DNA of 12,752 nucleotides from contig DAOUBX010000033.1 in the NCBI GenBank assembly GCA_034432445.1, positions 1 through 12,752 of the forward strand. The letters run 5' to 3'. A program made the translations under genes and the position numbers. Under the pieces are notes generated by a model that was given only the letters and a program-made list of their open reading frames with translations, did no database searches and had not been told where the DNA came from. Of the stretch, positions 6,081-12,752 are shown in pieces. The stretch's first letter is position 1; every line of letters starts with the position of its first letter. The DNA is from JANWYQ01 sp034432445 (lineage in GTDB: Bacteria > Chloroflexota > Anaerolineae > JAAEKA01).

Positions 6081-6930
6081 TTTGCATTGTCACACTACAG
6101 CCTCTGACGGCAAGCTGAGCCCAACGGAGCTAGTACAACTGGCGGCCGAGGTCGGTGTGCACACCATCGGCGTGGCCGACCACGACTCCACCGAGGGCCT
6201 GGATGAGGCGCTCGCCGCCGGTCAACGCTTCGGCGTCGAGGTGATCCCGGCCATCGAACTGAGCTGCGACGTGCCCTCCGGCGAGCTGCATATGCTCGGC
6301 TATTTCCCAGACTACCATAACCCGGCGTTCCAGGCCGAGCTGACCCGTCTGCGCGAGGGCCGCGTTGGACGGGCGCAGGCCATGGCACGGCGGCTGACCG
6401 AGCTGGGCTATCCGGTCTCTTTCGAGCGCATCCAAGAGCTGGCGGGCGAAGGCGCCATTGGCCGCCCCCATGTGGCGCAGGCGCTGGTCGAGGCCGGCCA
6501 TGTGAGCAGCAAAGCGCAGGCCTTCGACACGCTGATCGGTCGTAACGGCCCGGCCTACGTGGAGCGCGCCAAGCTACTGCCCAGCGAAGCGTGTCAGCTC
6601 ATCCGCAGCGTAAACGGCCTGCCCGTCTTTGCCCATCCCTACATTGTGCGTGCCGATGGCACGCTCTTTGAGCCACTACCTGTGGCAGAGTCGTTGCCTG
6701 AACTTGTGGATGCAGGGCTGGCCGGCCTGGAGATCTACTACCCGCGCTATTCCCAGTCGCTGACCGACAAGCTGCACAACCTGGCCCGCCGCTACAACTT
6801 GCTGGTGACCGGTGGTTCCGACTTTCACGGCGACGGCAACGCCGGCGCGCTGGTGGGCAGCGTCTACGTGCCGTCCAAGTGCCTGCGCGCCCTGAAGGCA
6901 GCGCACGCCCGTCAGGCGTCTAGCGCCTAA
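6067..6930 (+). CDS. PHP-domain phosphoesterase, TrpH/RNase AM type
   Basis: A 287-residue metal-dependent phosphoesterase. The PHP metal-binding motifs are all in place, numbered from the proposed TTG start: HxH at H7 and H9 in DLHCHTTASDG, DHD at 38-40, E64, H75, H190 (FAHP) and DxH at D252 and H254 (GSDFHG). The insert containing GRPHVAQAL at 132-140 is typical of the TrpH/YciV group, which removes phosphate from 3',5'-nucleoside bisphosphates such as pAp and trims short RNA 5' ends. The start is uncertain. TTG at 6067 leaves the usual short lead into DLHxHT and has GAGG nine bases upstream, within the Nudix gene. The ATG at 5974 would overlap the Nudix gene by 107 bp and add an unrelated Trp/Ser-rich leader. 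The 14-bp overlap indicates coupling. Confidence 0.88.
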   Translation: MNTIDLHCHTTASDGKLSPTELVQLAAEVGVHTIGVADHDSTEGLDEALAAGQRFGVEVIPAIELSCDVPSGELHMLGYFPDYHNPAFQAELTRLREGRVGRAQAMARRLTELGYPVSFERIQELAGEGAIGRPHVAQALVEAGHVSSKAQAFDTLIGRNGPAYVERAKLLPSEACQLIRSVNGLPVFAHPYIVRADGTLFEPLPVAESLPELVDAGLAGLEIYYPRYSQSLTDKLHNLARRYNLLVTGGSDFHGDGNAGALVGSVYVPSKCLRALKAAHARQASSA

Positions 6931-6952
6931 GCTGTTGCTCCTGCGCTTGCGT

Positions 6953-7753
6953 ATGCTCGACTTCACCATCGACCTGGCGCGGCAAGCCGGCCAGGTGCTG
7001 CGCGATTACAATCAACAGGGCCCTGGCCAGATCAACACCAAACAAAGCGCCGTGGACCTGGTCACCGAAGCTGATCTGGCGTCGGAGCAACTAATCATGG
7101 GTGCGCTGCGCCGCCAGTTCCCCGAGCACGCCATCCTCAGCGAAGAAGCGCAGGGCTCCTTGCCGGCCTACGGTCCTGCTTGGGCGGTCGACCCCTTGGA
7201 CGGCACCACCAACTTCGCCCATGGCTATCCGGTGTTTGCAGTTACTTTGGCGCTCTTTGTGGACGGTGTGGTGCAGCTAGGCGTGACCTACGACCCGTTG
7301 CGCGACGAGATGTTCTGGGCCGAGCGCGGCCAGGGCGCCTGGTGCAACGGCCGGCGCTTGCGGGTATCGAACACGCGCGCGCTCGCCCAGAGTTTGCTGG
7401 CCACCGGCTTCCAGTACGACCGCGCCACCAACCCCGACAACAACCTAGCTGAGTTCAGCTATTTTATGCCCCGCACGCGCGGCGTGCGCCGCAGCGGCTC
7501 AGCCGCGCTGGAACTGGCCTGGTTGGCTGCGGGCCGGCTAGATGGGTTCTGGGAGAAAGGGCTAAACGTGTGGGATGCCGCCGCCGGCCAGGTGTTGATC
7601 ACGGAAGCAGGCGGTCACATCACCACGTATACCGGTCAACCCTGGCATCCCACCGTACGGAACGTGGTCGCCAGCAACGGCGTCCAGAGCCTGCACGACG
7701 CCTTGCTCTCCGGTATCGCTGTTGCCCGCCAAGGGTTGCCGAGCTTGATCTGA
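6953..7753 (+). CDS. Inositol monophosphatase-family phosphatase
   Basis: A 266-residue Mg2+-dependent, lithium-sensitive-type phosphatase of the IMPase/SuhB family. Metal-binding motifs are complete: LSEE (E64, E65), DPLDGTT (80-86) and WDAAAG (207-212). Length is normal. Members hydrolyse inositol phosphates, fructose-1,6-bisphosphate, histidinol phosphate or pAp, and the sequence does not decide among them. With a PHP phosphatase directly upstream, a shared role in clearing sugar or nucleotide phosphates is possible. MLDFTIDLARQAG at the ATG at 6953 is a typical SuhB-like N-terminus; a TTG at 6935 would add six residues. Neither start has a clear Shine-Dalgarno, so translation probably depends on coupling to the gene 22 bp upstream. 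Confidence 0.9.
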   Translation: MLDFTIDLARQAGQVLRDYNQQGPGQINTKQSAVDLVTEADLASEQLIMGALRRQFPEHAILSEEAQGSLPAYGPAWAVDPLDGTTNFAHGYPVFAVTLALFVDGVVQLGVTYDPLRDEMFWAERGQGAWCNGRRLRVSNTRALAQSLLATGFQYDRATNPDNNLAEFSYFMPRTRGVRRSGSAALELAWLAAGRLDGFWEKGLNVWDAAAGQVLITEAGGHITTYTGQPWHPTVRNVVASNGVQSLHDALLSGIAVARQGLPSLI

Positions 7754-7756
7754 CCT

Positions 7757-8893
7757 ATGGTGCTCAAAGATAGGCCGATTCGTCGCAAGCGCTCACGTTG
7801 GCCAAGCCTGATCTTGCTGCTGGCTGTGCTGGCAGCTGTGGTCTATTTTGCCAACCAAGAGTTCAGCCTCATCCGCAATCCATTTGAGACGCCCACTCCG
7901 GCGCCAACGCCGACGCGCACCACCCTCTCCTACCTGGCCGAGGCGCAGGAATACGCCGACAGCGGCAAATTCCTGCAAGCGATCGATCTCTACAAAGTCG
8001 TCGCCGAGCGCGAGCCGGAAAACGACGAGGTGCGCCGCGAGTTGGTGCGCCTGCTCATCTACGCCAGCAAGCCACAAGAAGCGTTGCCCTGGGCTCAGGA
8101 GGCGGTTGCCATCAACCCAGAGAATGCGTTTAACCAGGCCATGTTGGCCATGGCGCTGAACTGGACCGGCCAAGCCGACGAGGCCTACACCGTGGCGCAG
8201 CTGGCTGTCGAGCTAGACCCCACGCTGCCAGAAGCGCAGGCCTACATGGCAGAAGCGTTGGCATACATGGGCAGCTGGTATCAGGCCGCCCTGCAAGCCC
8301 AAACCGCCTTGCAGATCGACGACCAGAACGTCGAGACCTTGCGCATCCGCGGGTTCACGCTGGAGATGCAAGGCAAATACGCCGACGCGTTGGAGTACTA
8401 TCAGCGGGCGTTGGACATCAACCCAAAGCTGCCTTTCCTTTACCTCACCATGGGGCGCAACTACCGCGCGCTGTCAGACTTCGAGAACGCCATCGCCATG
8501 TTTCGCAAAGGCCTGGAGATCAACGCCGAAGACCCCTGGTTGCGCTTCGAGCTAGGCAAGACTCTCTTCCAAATGGGAGATCAGCAGTTGGGGCTGCGCG
8601 AGCTGCGCAAGGCGGTCGAGGTCAAGCCCGACATGCCGGAGGCCTATACCCAGCTCGGCGTCGGCTTGTACCTGCGCCAGGCTTACGAAGAAGCCATCGT
8701 CAACATGCAAAAAGCGATCGACCTGGGGGCCGATTCCGTCGTCAACTACTACATCATCGGGCTGTCTTACCTCAACCTGGAGCAGATGGACTGCGAGAAC
8801 GGCGTGCCCTGGCTGCTCAAGGCGCTGGAGAAAGAGCCCGAGTCGGCGCCGGCTCTGGATGGCCTGCGCCGCTGTGGGGTCAAACCGCCCTGA
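7757..8893 (+). CDS. Membrane-anchored TPR-repeat protein
   Basis: A 378-residue protein with a basic N-terminus, one transmembrane helix at about 15-33, a Pro/Thr-rich linker (ETPTPAPTPTRTT, 44-56), then roughly nine consecutive 34-residue TPR units from about 57 to 365. The positive-inside rule puts the TPR array outside the cytoplasm. Several repeats keep the usual G/A/Y and P positions (for example ALEYYQRALDINP). TPR arrays hold protein partners and have no catalytic role, so its job is probably to scaffold an envelope complex; the partner is unknown. The start is three bases after the phosphatase stop with no ribosome-binding site of its own. No terminator is visible after the stop; about 130 bp of unremarkable DNA separate it from the groES promoter. 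Confidence 0.9.
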   Translation: MVLKDRPIRRKRSRWPSLILLLAVLAAVVYFANQEFSLIRNPFETPTPAPTPTRTTLSYLAEAQEYADSGKFLQAIDLYKVVAEREPENDEVRRELVRLLIYASKPQEALPWAQEAVAINPENAFNQAMLAMALNWTGQADEAYTVAQLAVELDPTLPEAQAYMAEALAYMGSWYQAALQAQTALQIDDQNVETLRIRGFTLEMQGKYADALEYYQRALDINPKLPFLYLTMGRNYRALSDFENAIAMFRKGLEINAEDPWLRFELGKTLFQMGDQQLGLRELRKAVEVKPDMPEAYTQLGVGLYLRQAYEEAIVNMQKAIDLGADSVVNYYIIGLSYLNLEQMDCENGVPWLLKALEKEPESAPALDGLRRCGVKPP

Positions 8894-9021
8894 TCTTGCC
8901 TGCGCCGGCTCGCACCGGTCGCTACGCTCTTTCACGCCAACTGCAGGGGGCATCCCACCTGGATCGTTCTGCAACTACGCCCGCCGCGAGTTTCAGGGGC
9001 CAACACAGCGCGTTGACAAAT

Positions 9022-9050
9022 TTGCACGTTTTGGGGAGTTGGAGTAAGAT
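9022..9050 (+). promoter_or_regulatory. groESL promoter
   Basis: TTGCAC (9022-9027) and TAAGAT (9045-9050), 17 bp apart, each match the sigma-70 consensus at 4 of 6 positions. This puts the transcription start near 9057, immediately before the CIRCE operator, which is the usual arrangement. A perfect -35 hexamer TTGACA lies at 9013-9018 but has no -10 at an acceptable distance. Confidence 0.55.
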
Positions 9051-9057
9051 AGCGCCG

Positions 9058-9084
9058 TTAGCACTCTATACTCGTGAGTGCTAA
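9058..9084. promoter_or_regulatory. CIRCE operator (HrcA binding site)
   Basis: TTAGCACTC, nine bases, then GAGTGCTAA: a perfect match to the CIRCE consensus in both arms and spacing. HrcA binds it and represses groESL until heat shock withdraws the repressor. It sits at the expected transcription start. The hrcA gene is not in this window. Confidence 0.97.
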
Positions 9085-9118
9085 CAGTTTTGTTAGTCCA
9101 CCGGTGACTTACAGTCAC
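9081..9118 (+). promoter_or_regulatory. Extra inverted repeats in the groESL leader
   Basis: Two further stems lie between CIRCE and groES. CTAACA (9081-9086) pairs with TGTTAG (9091-9096) across a four-base loop and uses the last bases of the CIRCE right arm, so in RNA the two stems could not form together. GTGAC (9104-9108) and GTCAC (9114-9118) flank a five-base loop. Sequence and symmetry are seen directly; a regulatory role is only inferred. Confidence 0.4.
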
Positions 9119-9163
9119 GCAAACTCTATTACATCAACCATTCGAAGGAGGCAGAGCAGTTTC

Positions 9164-9451
9164 ATGAACCTCAAGCCACTAGGTGATCGCTTGTTGGTCA
9201 AGCCGATCGAACAGGAAGAAAAGACCGCTTCCGGGATCATCTTGCCGGAGACCGCCAAGGAAAAGCCCCAGGAGGGGCAGGTACTGGCAGTCGGGCCTGG
9301 CGCGCGCAAAGATGATGGCACCCGCATCGAGATGGATGTGAAGGTGGGCGATCGCGTCCTCTACGCCAAATACGCCGGCACCGAGATCAAAATGGACGGC
9401 GTCAAGTACCTGATCTTGCGCGAGAGCGACATCCTGGCCGTCATCAACTAG
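9164..9451 (+). CDS. groES: Co-chaperonin GroES
   Basis: A 95-residue Cpn10 protein of normal length. It begins MNLKPLGDRLLVKP; the mobile loop that docks on GroEL lies at about 16-35 (EEKTASGIILPETAKEKPQE), and the usual VGDRVLYAKYAGTE block follows. Seven copies cap the GroEL ring and close the folding chamber. ATG at 9164 was chosen over the longer open frame from 9074 because the family begins here and AAGGAGG (9145-9151) lies upstream, although at a long 12-base spacing. It is transcribed from the CIRCE-controlled promoter together with groEL, 74 bp downstream. Confidence 0.98.
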   Translation: MNLKPLGDRLLVKPIEQEEKTASGIILPETAKEKPQEGQVLAVGPGARKDDGTRIEMDVKVGDRVLYAKYAGTEIKMDGVKYLILRESDILAVIN

Positions 9452-9525
9452 TCGTCGGCGCTTGCTCAGCCACAACGCAAAGTACGAATTGCAGAACAAA
9501 CATCATAGAGGAGTAAGTCACTAAC

Positions 9526-11172
9526 ATGGCAAAGCAACTGGTTTTTGCAGAAGAAGCACGCCGCAACCTCAAGATCGGCGTGGACACCCTGGCTAACGCC
9601 GTCAAGACCACTCTTGGCCCGAAGGGCCGTAACGTTGCCTTGGACAAGAAGTGGGGCGCCCCCACGATCACCCACGACGGTGTGACCGTGGCTAAGGAGA
9701 TCGAGCTGGAGGAGCCTTACCAGAACATGGGCGCCCAGCTGCTCAAGGAAGCCGCCACCAAGACCAACGACATCGCCGGCGACGGCACCACCACCGCCAC
9801 CGTGCTGGCCCAGACCATTGTCAACGAGGGCCTGAAGAACGTGGCTGCCGGCGCCAACCCCATGCTGCTCAAGCGCGGCATCGAGAAGGGCGTCGCTGTG
9901 TTGGCTGAGGCTATTCGCGAGCAGGCTATTGAGATCAACACCAAAGAGCAGATCGCTGCGGTGGCCGCCATCTCGGCCCAGGACCAGGAAATCGGCAACC
10001 TGATCGCTGAAGTCATGGAGAAGGTCGGCAAGGACGGCGTCATCACCGTGGAGGAGAGCAAGACCGGCCTGGCCTTCGAGACCGAGTACGTCGAGGGTAT
10101 GCAGTTCGACCGCGGCTACATCTCTCCTTATTTCATCACCAACCCGGAGCGCATGGAGGCCGAGCTGGAAGACCCCTACATCCTGCTCACCGACAAGAAG
10201 ATCTCGGCCGCGGCTGACATCGTCCCCGTGCTGGAGAAGCTGATCCAGGTTGGCAAGCGCGACCTGGTGATCATCGCCGAGGACGTCGACAGCGAGGCAC
10301 TAGCCACCCTGGTGCTCAACAAGCTGCGCGGTGTGTTCAACGTCTTGGCCGTCAAGGCGCCTGGCTTCGGCGATCGCCGCAAGGCCATGCTGCAGGATAT
10401 GGCCATCCTGACCGGCGCGCAGGTCATCACCGAGGAGATGGGCCGCAAGCTGGAGACCACCCAGATCAGCGACCTGGGCCGCTGCGACAAGGTCACGGCC
10501 ACCAAGGATGACACCACGATCGTTGGCGGCCGCGGTGACGAGAAGCAGATCAAGGGCCGCATCGAGCAGATCAAGGTCGAGATCGAGAACAGCACCAGCG
10601 ACTACGACAAGGAGAAGCTGCAGGAGCGCCTGGCTAAGCTGGCCGGCGGCGTGGCTATCATCCGCGTGGGCGCAGCGACCGAGACCGAGCTGAAGGAAAA
10701 GAAGCACCGTGTCGAGGACGCTCTGAGCGCGACCCGCGCGGCCGTGGAAGAGGGCATCGTGCCCGGCGGCGGCGTGGCCCTGGTCAACGCCGTGGCTGCT
10801 CTTGAGCAGGCCGAGAAAGACTCTGAGGGCGATGTCCTGACCGGTGTGCGCATCCTGCGCCGCGCGCTCGAAGAGCCGATGCGCCAGATCGCGGCTAACG
10901 CCGGCAAGGACGGCGCCGTGACCGTCGAGACCGTGCGCCGCTTGCAGAAAGAGCAGAACAACAAGCGGCTGGGCTACGACGTCATCGCCGAGGAGTACGT
11001 GGACATGGTCAAGGCCGGTATCATCGATCCGGCCAAGGTGACCCGCGGTGGCCTGCAGAACGCGGCCAGCATCGCCGCCATGATCCTGACCACCGAAGCG
11101 CTGATCACCGACATCCCTGAGAAGGAAAAGACCCCGCCGATGCCTGGCGGCGGTGGCGGCATGGACTTCTAA
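9526..11172 (+). CDS. groEL: Chaperonin GroEL
   Basis: A 548-residue Cpn60 chaperonin, the same length as the E. coli protein. Two stacked heptameric rings fold client proteins using ATP together with GroES. The ATP site motifs are complete: GDGTTTATVLAQ at 85-96 with Asp86, the conserved GIVPGGGVAL at 410-419, and Asp398 in RVEDAL as the residue needed for hydrolysis. The C-terminus is the Gly/Met-rich tail PMPGGGGGMDF, which lines the cavity floor. GGAG (9510-9513) lies 12 bases before the ATG, as with groES. Codon use is strongly biased to C-ending codons, as expected for a highly expressed gene. A strong terminator follows. Confidence 0.99.
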   Translation: MAKQLVFAEEARRNLKIGVDTLANAVKTTLGPKGRNVALDKKWGAPTITHDGVTVAKEIELEEPYQNMGAQLLKEAATKTNDIAGDGTTTATVLAQTIVNEGLKNVAAGANPMLLKRGIEKGVAVLAEAIREQAIEINTKEQIAAVAAISAQDQEIGNLIAEVMEKVGKDGVITVEESKTGLAFETEYVEGMQFDRGYISPYFITNPERMEAELEDPYILLTDKKISAAADIVPVLEKLIQVGKRDLVIIAEDVDSEALATLVLNKLRGVFNVLAVKAPGFGDRRKAMLQDMAILTGAQVITEEMGRKLETTQISDLGRCDKVTATKDDTTIVGGRGDEKQIKGRIEQIKVEIENSTSDYDKEKLQERLAKLAGGVAIIRVGAATETELKEKKHRVEDALSATRAAVEEGIVPGGGVALVNAVAALEQAEKDSEGDVLTGVRILRRALEEPMRQIAANAGKDGAVTVETVRRLQKEQNNKRLGYDVIAEEYVDMVKAGIIDPAKVTRGGLQNAASIAAMILTTEALITDIPEKEKTPPMPGGGGGMDF

Positions 11173-11207
11173 GCGCGCCAACCCCTGCGCGAACCTGAAA
11201 AACGGCA

Positions 11208-11229
11208 GGCTCGGTCTCCCGGCCGAGCC
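11208..11229. other. GC-rich hairpin after groEL
   Basis: GGCTCGG and CCGAGCC are perfect seven-base arms around an eight-base loop, 36 bp past the groEL stop. There is no T-run, so it is not an intrinsic terminator by itself. It may protect the transcript 3' end or help slow polymerase ahead of the terminator at 11259. Confidence 0.5.
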
Positions 11230-11258
11230 GCGCGAGTGTAGACTGACTGATTAGATGC

Positions 11259-11295
11259 AACGGGCCATCGGGGCATAGCCCTGATGGCCCGTTTT
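11259..11295 (+). terminator. Rho-independent terminator of groESL
   Basis: The arms CGGGCCATCGGGGC and GCCCTGATGGCCCG form a 14-bp stem with one G-U pair and an ATA loop, extended by AA/TT, and run directly into TTTT at 11292-11295. It is the expected end of the groES-groEL transcript. It also separates that operon from the hydrolase gene that starts 35 bp further on. Confidence 0.92.
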
Positions 11296-11329
11296 GCGTA
11301 GCCTCCCCACTGTGTCCGGACGCCACACC

Positions 11330-12643
11330 ATGCCGAAGCAGCGCTTAACCCAGCAAATCCTGCCAGGTCTAGTTCTGATGCTGGTCAGCCTTGTTCTGAC
11401 CTTCTTGGCGCTGGAGGTGGCGGTGCGCGTGCTGCGCCTTGCCCCACCGGCCGAGAGCCCGGGCTGGTTTTGGCGGGTTCCTGATCCTGAAACCGGCTGG
11501 GCGCTGCAACCTGGCGCCGCCGGACGTTGGTTCAACCCGTACCACGAGTACGATGTCCAGGTAGCGATCAACCAGCTCGGCCTGCGCGATGTGGAGCGGG
11601 AAACGCCGCAAAAGCCGCCGGGTGTGTTCCGCATCCTGTTGCTGGGCGACTCTTACGTCGAAGGTTTGCGCGTGCCGCTGGAGCAAACGTTTGGCAAGGT
11701 GCTGGAGGCTGAACTGAACGCCCGTGCGCCAGCCGGCCTGCACTTCGAGGTCATCCCGGCCGGCGTCAGCGGGTGGGGCACCGATCAACAACTCCTGTGG
11801 TATCGCCAACAAGGAGCAGCTTATCAGCCGGACTTGGTTGTGCTGGCCTTTTTCCCGGGCAACGACTTTCAGAACAACGCCGAAGCCCTGGAGGTGGCCA
11901 ACATGGGGCGGGTGCAGAAGCCGTTTTTCCACCTGGTGGACGAAGAGCTTGTGCTGCGCTACTACCCATTTGATCCGACCCAAGCACCATTGCCCGACCC
12001 CGCGCCGCAACCTGCGACCGCGGCGGCGCCGCCCGCTGATCCGAAGATGGCGGGCTGGCTGCACGCGCACTCGGCTCTGTATCGTTTCGTTGCCCCACGA
12101 CTGGCCGCCACTGCGCCGGGGTTGACCCAACGATTGGCAGCTTTGGGCCTGCTGAGCCCTTCCCTGCTGCCCAAAGACACCCCGCCGGACTACATTCCTG
12201 TGGCCTACGGCGTATATCGTCAGCCGCCGGCCACCGAGTGGCAAGACTCCTTTGCACTCACTGCGGCGCTCATCCGGGAGCTACAGAGCACGGTGGCATC
12301 CCAGGGGGCCGCCATGGCCATGGTGACGATGACTGCGCCGGAACAAGTCTACCCTGAGCGCTGGCAGCGCATGGTAGCACAGCATCCTGCCATGCAGGCA
12401 CTGTCGTGGGATCTGGAGCAGCCCAACCGTGTGGCAGGGCAGATCGCACAGCAGGCTGGCCTGCCCTTCCTGGATTTGCTACCCATCTTCCGCCAGCAAG
12501 TTGCGGTCAGTCGGCAGCCCCTCCATCTCAGCCATGACGGCCACTGGACTCCTGCGGGCGAGCGTTTGACCGGCGAAGTCATCGCCGACTTCCTCGTCTC
12601 TCAAGGCCTCGTGCCTACACAAACATCTGACCAGTCGCCCTAA
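11330..12643 (+). CDS. Membrane-anchored SGNH/GDSL-type hydrolase
   Basis: A 437-residue protein with one N-terminal transmembrane helix (about 11-34) and a large domain probably outside the cytoplasm. The SGNH blocks are visible: LLLGDSYVEG with the nucleophile Ser108, a Gly block GVSGWGTDQQ (145-154), GND with Asn178, and D403-G-H405-W in the last block supplying Asp and His. Such enzymes hydrolyse or transfer O-acyl groups on sugars, lipids or envelope polymers; the substrate cannot be told. An Ala/Pro-rich stretch at about 217-238 lies in a long insert between the Asn and His blocks. The ATG at 11330 was preferred to the TTG at 11294, which lies inside the terminator. No clear promoter or Shine-Dalgarno is seen. 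Confidence 0.85.
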   Translation: MPKQRLTQQILPGLVLMLVSLVLTFLALEVAVRVLRLAPPAESPGWFWRVPDPETGWALQPGAAGRWFNPYHEYDVQVAINQLGLRDVERETPQKPPGVFRILLLGDSYVEGLRVPLEQTFGKVLEAELNARAPAGLHFEVIPAGVSGWGTDQQLLWYRQQGAAYQPDLVVLAFFPGNDFQNNAEALEVANMGRVQKPFFHLVDEELVLRYYPFDPTQAPLPDPAPQPATAAAPPADPKMAGWLHAHSALYRFVAPRLAATAPGLTQRLAALGLLSPSLLPKDTPPDYIPVAYGVYRQPPATEWQDSFALTAALIRELQSTVASQGAAMAMVTMTAPEQVYPERWQRMVAQHPAMQALSWDLEQPNRVAGQIAQQAGLPFLDLLPIFRQQVAVSRQPLHLSHDGHWTPAGERLTGEVIADFLVSQGLVPTQTSDQSP

Positions 12644-12667
12644 GGCGCCCCGCAACTGTTCAGCCCT

Positions 12668-12752
12668 AGGTGCCGGGCACTTAAGGCTGCGCTGGCCAGG
12701 GCGTCTGCAGAGCCGGCTCAAGCTGGGAACCGGTCGCAAGTGCCCGGCACCT
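12668..12752. repeat. Exact 15-bp inverted repeat pair (REPIN-like)
   Basis: AGGTGCCGGGCACTT (12668-12682) and AAGTGCCCGGCACCT (12738-12752) are exact reverse complements, 55 bp apart, and the second ends at the last base of the window. Each arm is itself nearly palindromic around one central base (GTGCC-G-GGCAC). The spacer contains a perfect 10-bp palindrome, GAGCCGGCTC (12710-12719). Two inverted short palindromes with a spacer of this size are the form of a REPIN, moved by RAYT transposases encoded elsewhere. It lies 24 bp after the hydrolase stop and has no T-run, so it is not a plain terminator. Confidence 0.65.

Noticed and set aside
10300..11181. Antisense open frame opposite groEL
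   Set aside because: groEL is certain; antisense open frames over strongly biased GC-rich genes are common, and this one has no domain.
12668..12752. CRISPR array or intrinsic terminator
   Set aside because: Only two copies, in inverted orientation, and no T-run after either stem.

Overview
The window is GC-rich, and every convincing gene lies on the + strand. The most likely source is a Chloroflexota bacterium of the Anaerolineae/Caldilineae type. This is an inference from three things: Pro/Thr-rich linkers after a lipobox or an N-terminal membrane helix, a CIRCE-controlled groES-groEL operon, and a PlsY-family protein and GT2 glycosyltransferase of a kind I associate with that phylum. No rRNA, tRNA, phage, transposase, CRISPR array or defence gene was found.

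Layout. (1) Positions 1-491 are non-coding: a short dispersed-type repeat, a bulged hairpin and a perfect 16-bp palindrome. (2) Positions 492-3594 carry three genes: a cytochrome P450, a GT2 glycosyltransferase resembling CrtQ/HpnB, and a PlsY-family membrane acyltransferase. Oxygenation, glycosylation and acylation would together suit the making of an acylated terpenoid glycoside (a carotenoid glycoside ester is one candidate), as in the staphyloxanthin or thermozeaxanthin routes. (3) A good sigma-70-type promoter at 3632-3660 precedes six closely packed genes (3739-8893): a lipoprotein of unknown function, a URO-D-superfamily protein, a zinc-ribbon Nudix hydrolase, a PHP-domain phosphoesterase of the TrpH/RNase AM type, an inositol-monophosphatase-family phosphatase, and a membrane-anchored protein with about nine TPR repeats. 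(4) Positions 9022-11295 hold the heat-shock operon: promoter, perfect CIRCE operator, groES, groEL and a strong intrinsic terminator. (5) Positions 11330-12643 encode a membrane-anchored SGNH/GDSL hydrolase. (6) The window ends in an exact 15-bp inverted repeat with a 55-bp spacer. A 14/15 match to one arm lies at positions 60-74, which suggests a REP/REPIN-like family of repeats.

The genes are mostly recognisable. The points most worth following are the P450-GT-acyltransferase tailoring cluster with its altered PlsY motif, the non-canonical URO-D protein with a possible His-x-His...Cys metal site, the orphan lipoprotein leading the six-gene operon, the REPIN-like repeats, and overlapping inverted repeats in the groESL leader. 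I do not see a clear new defence or mobile system.
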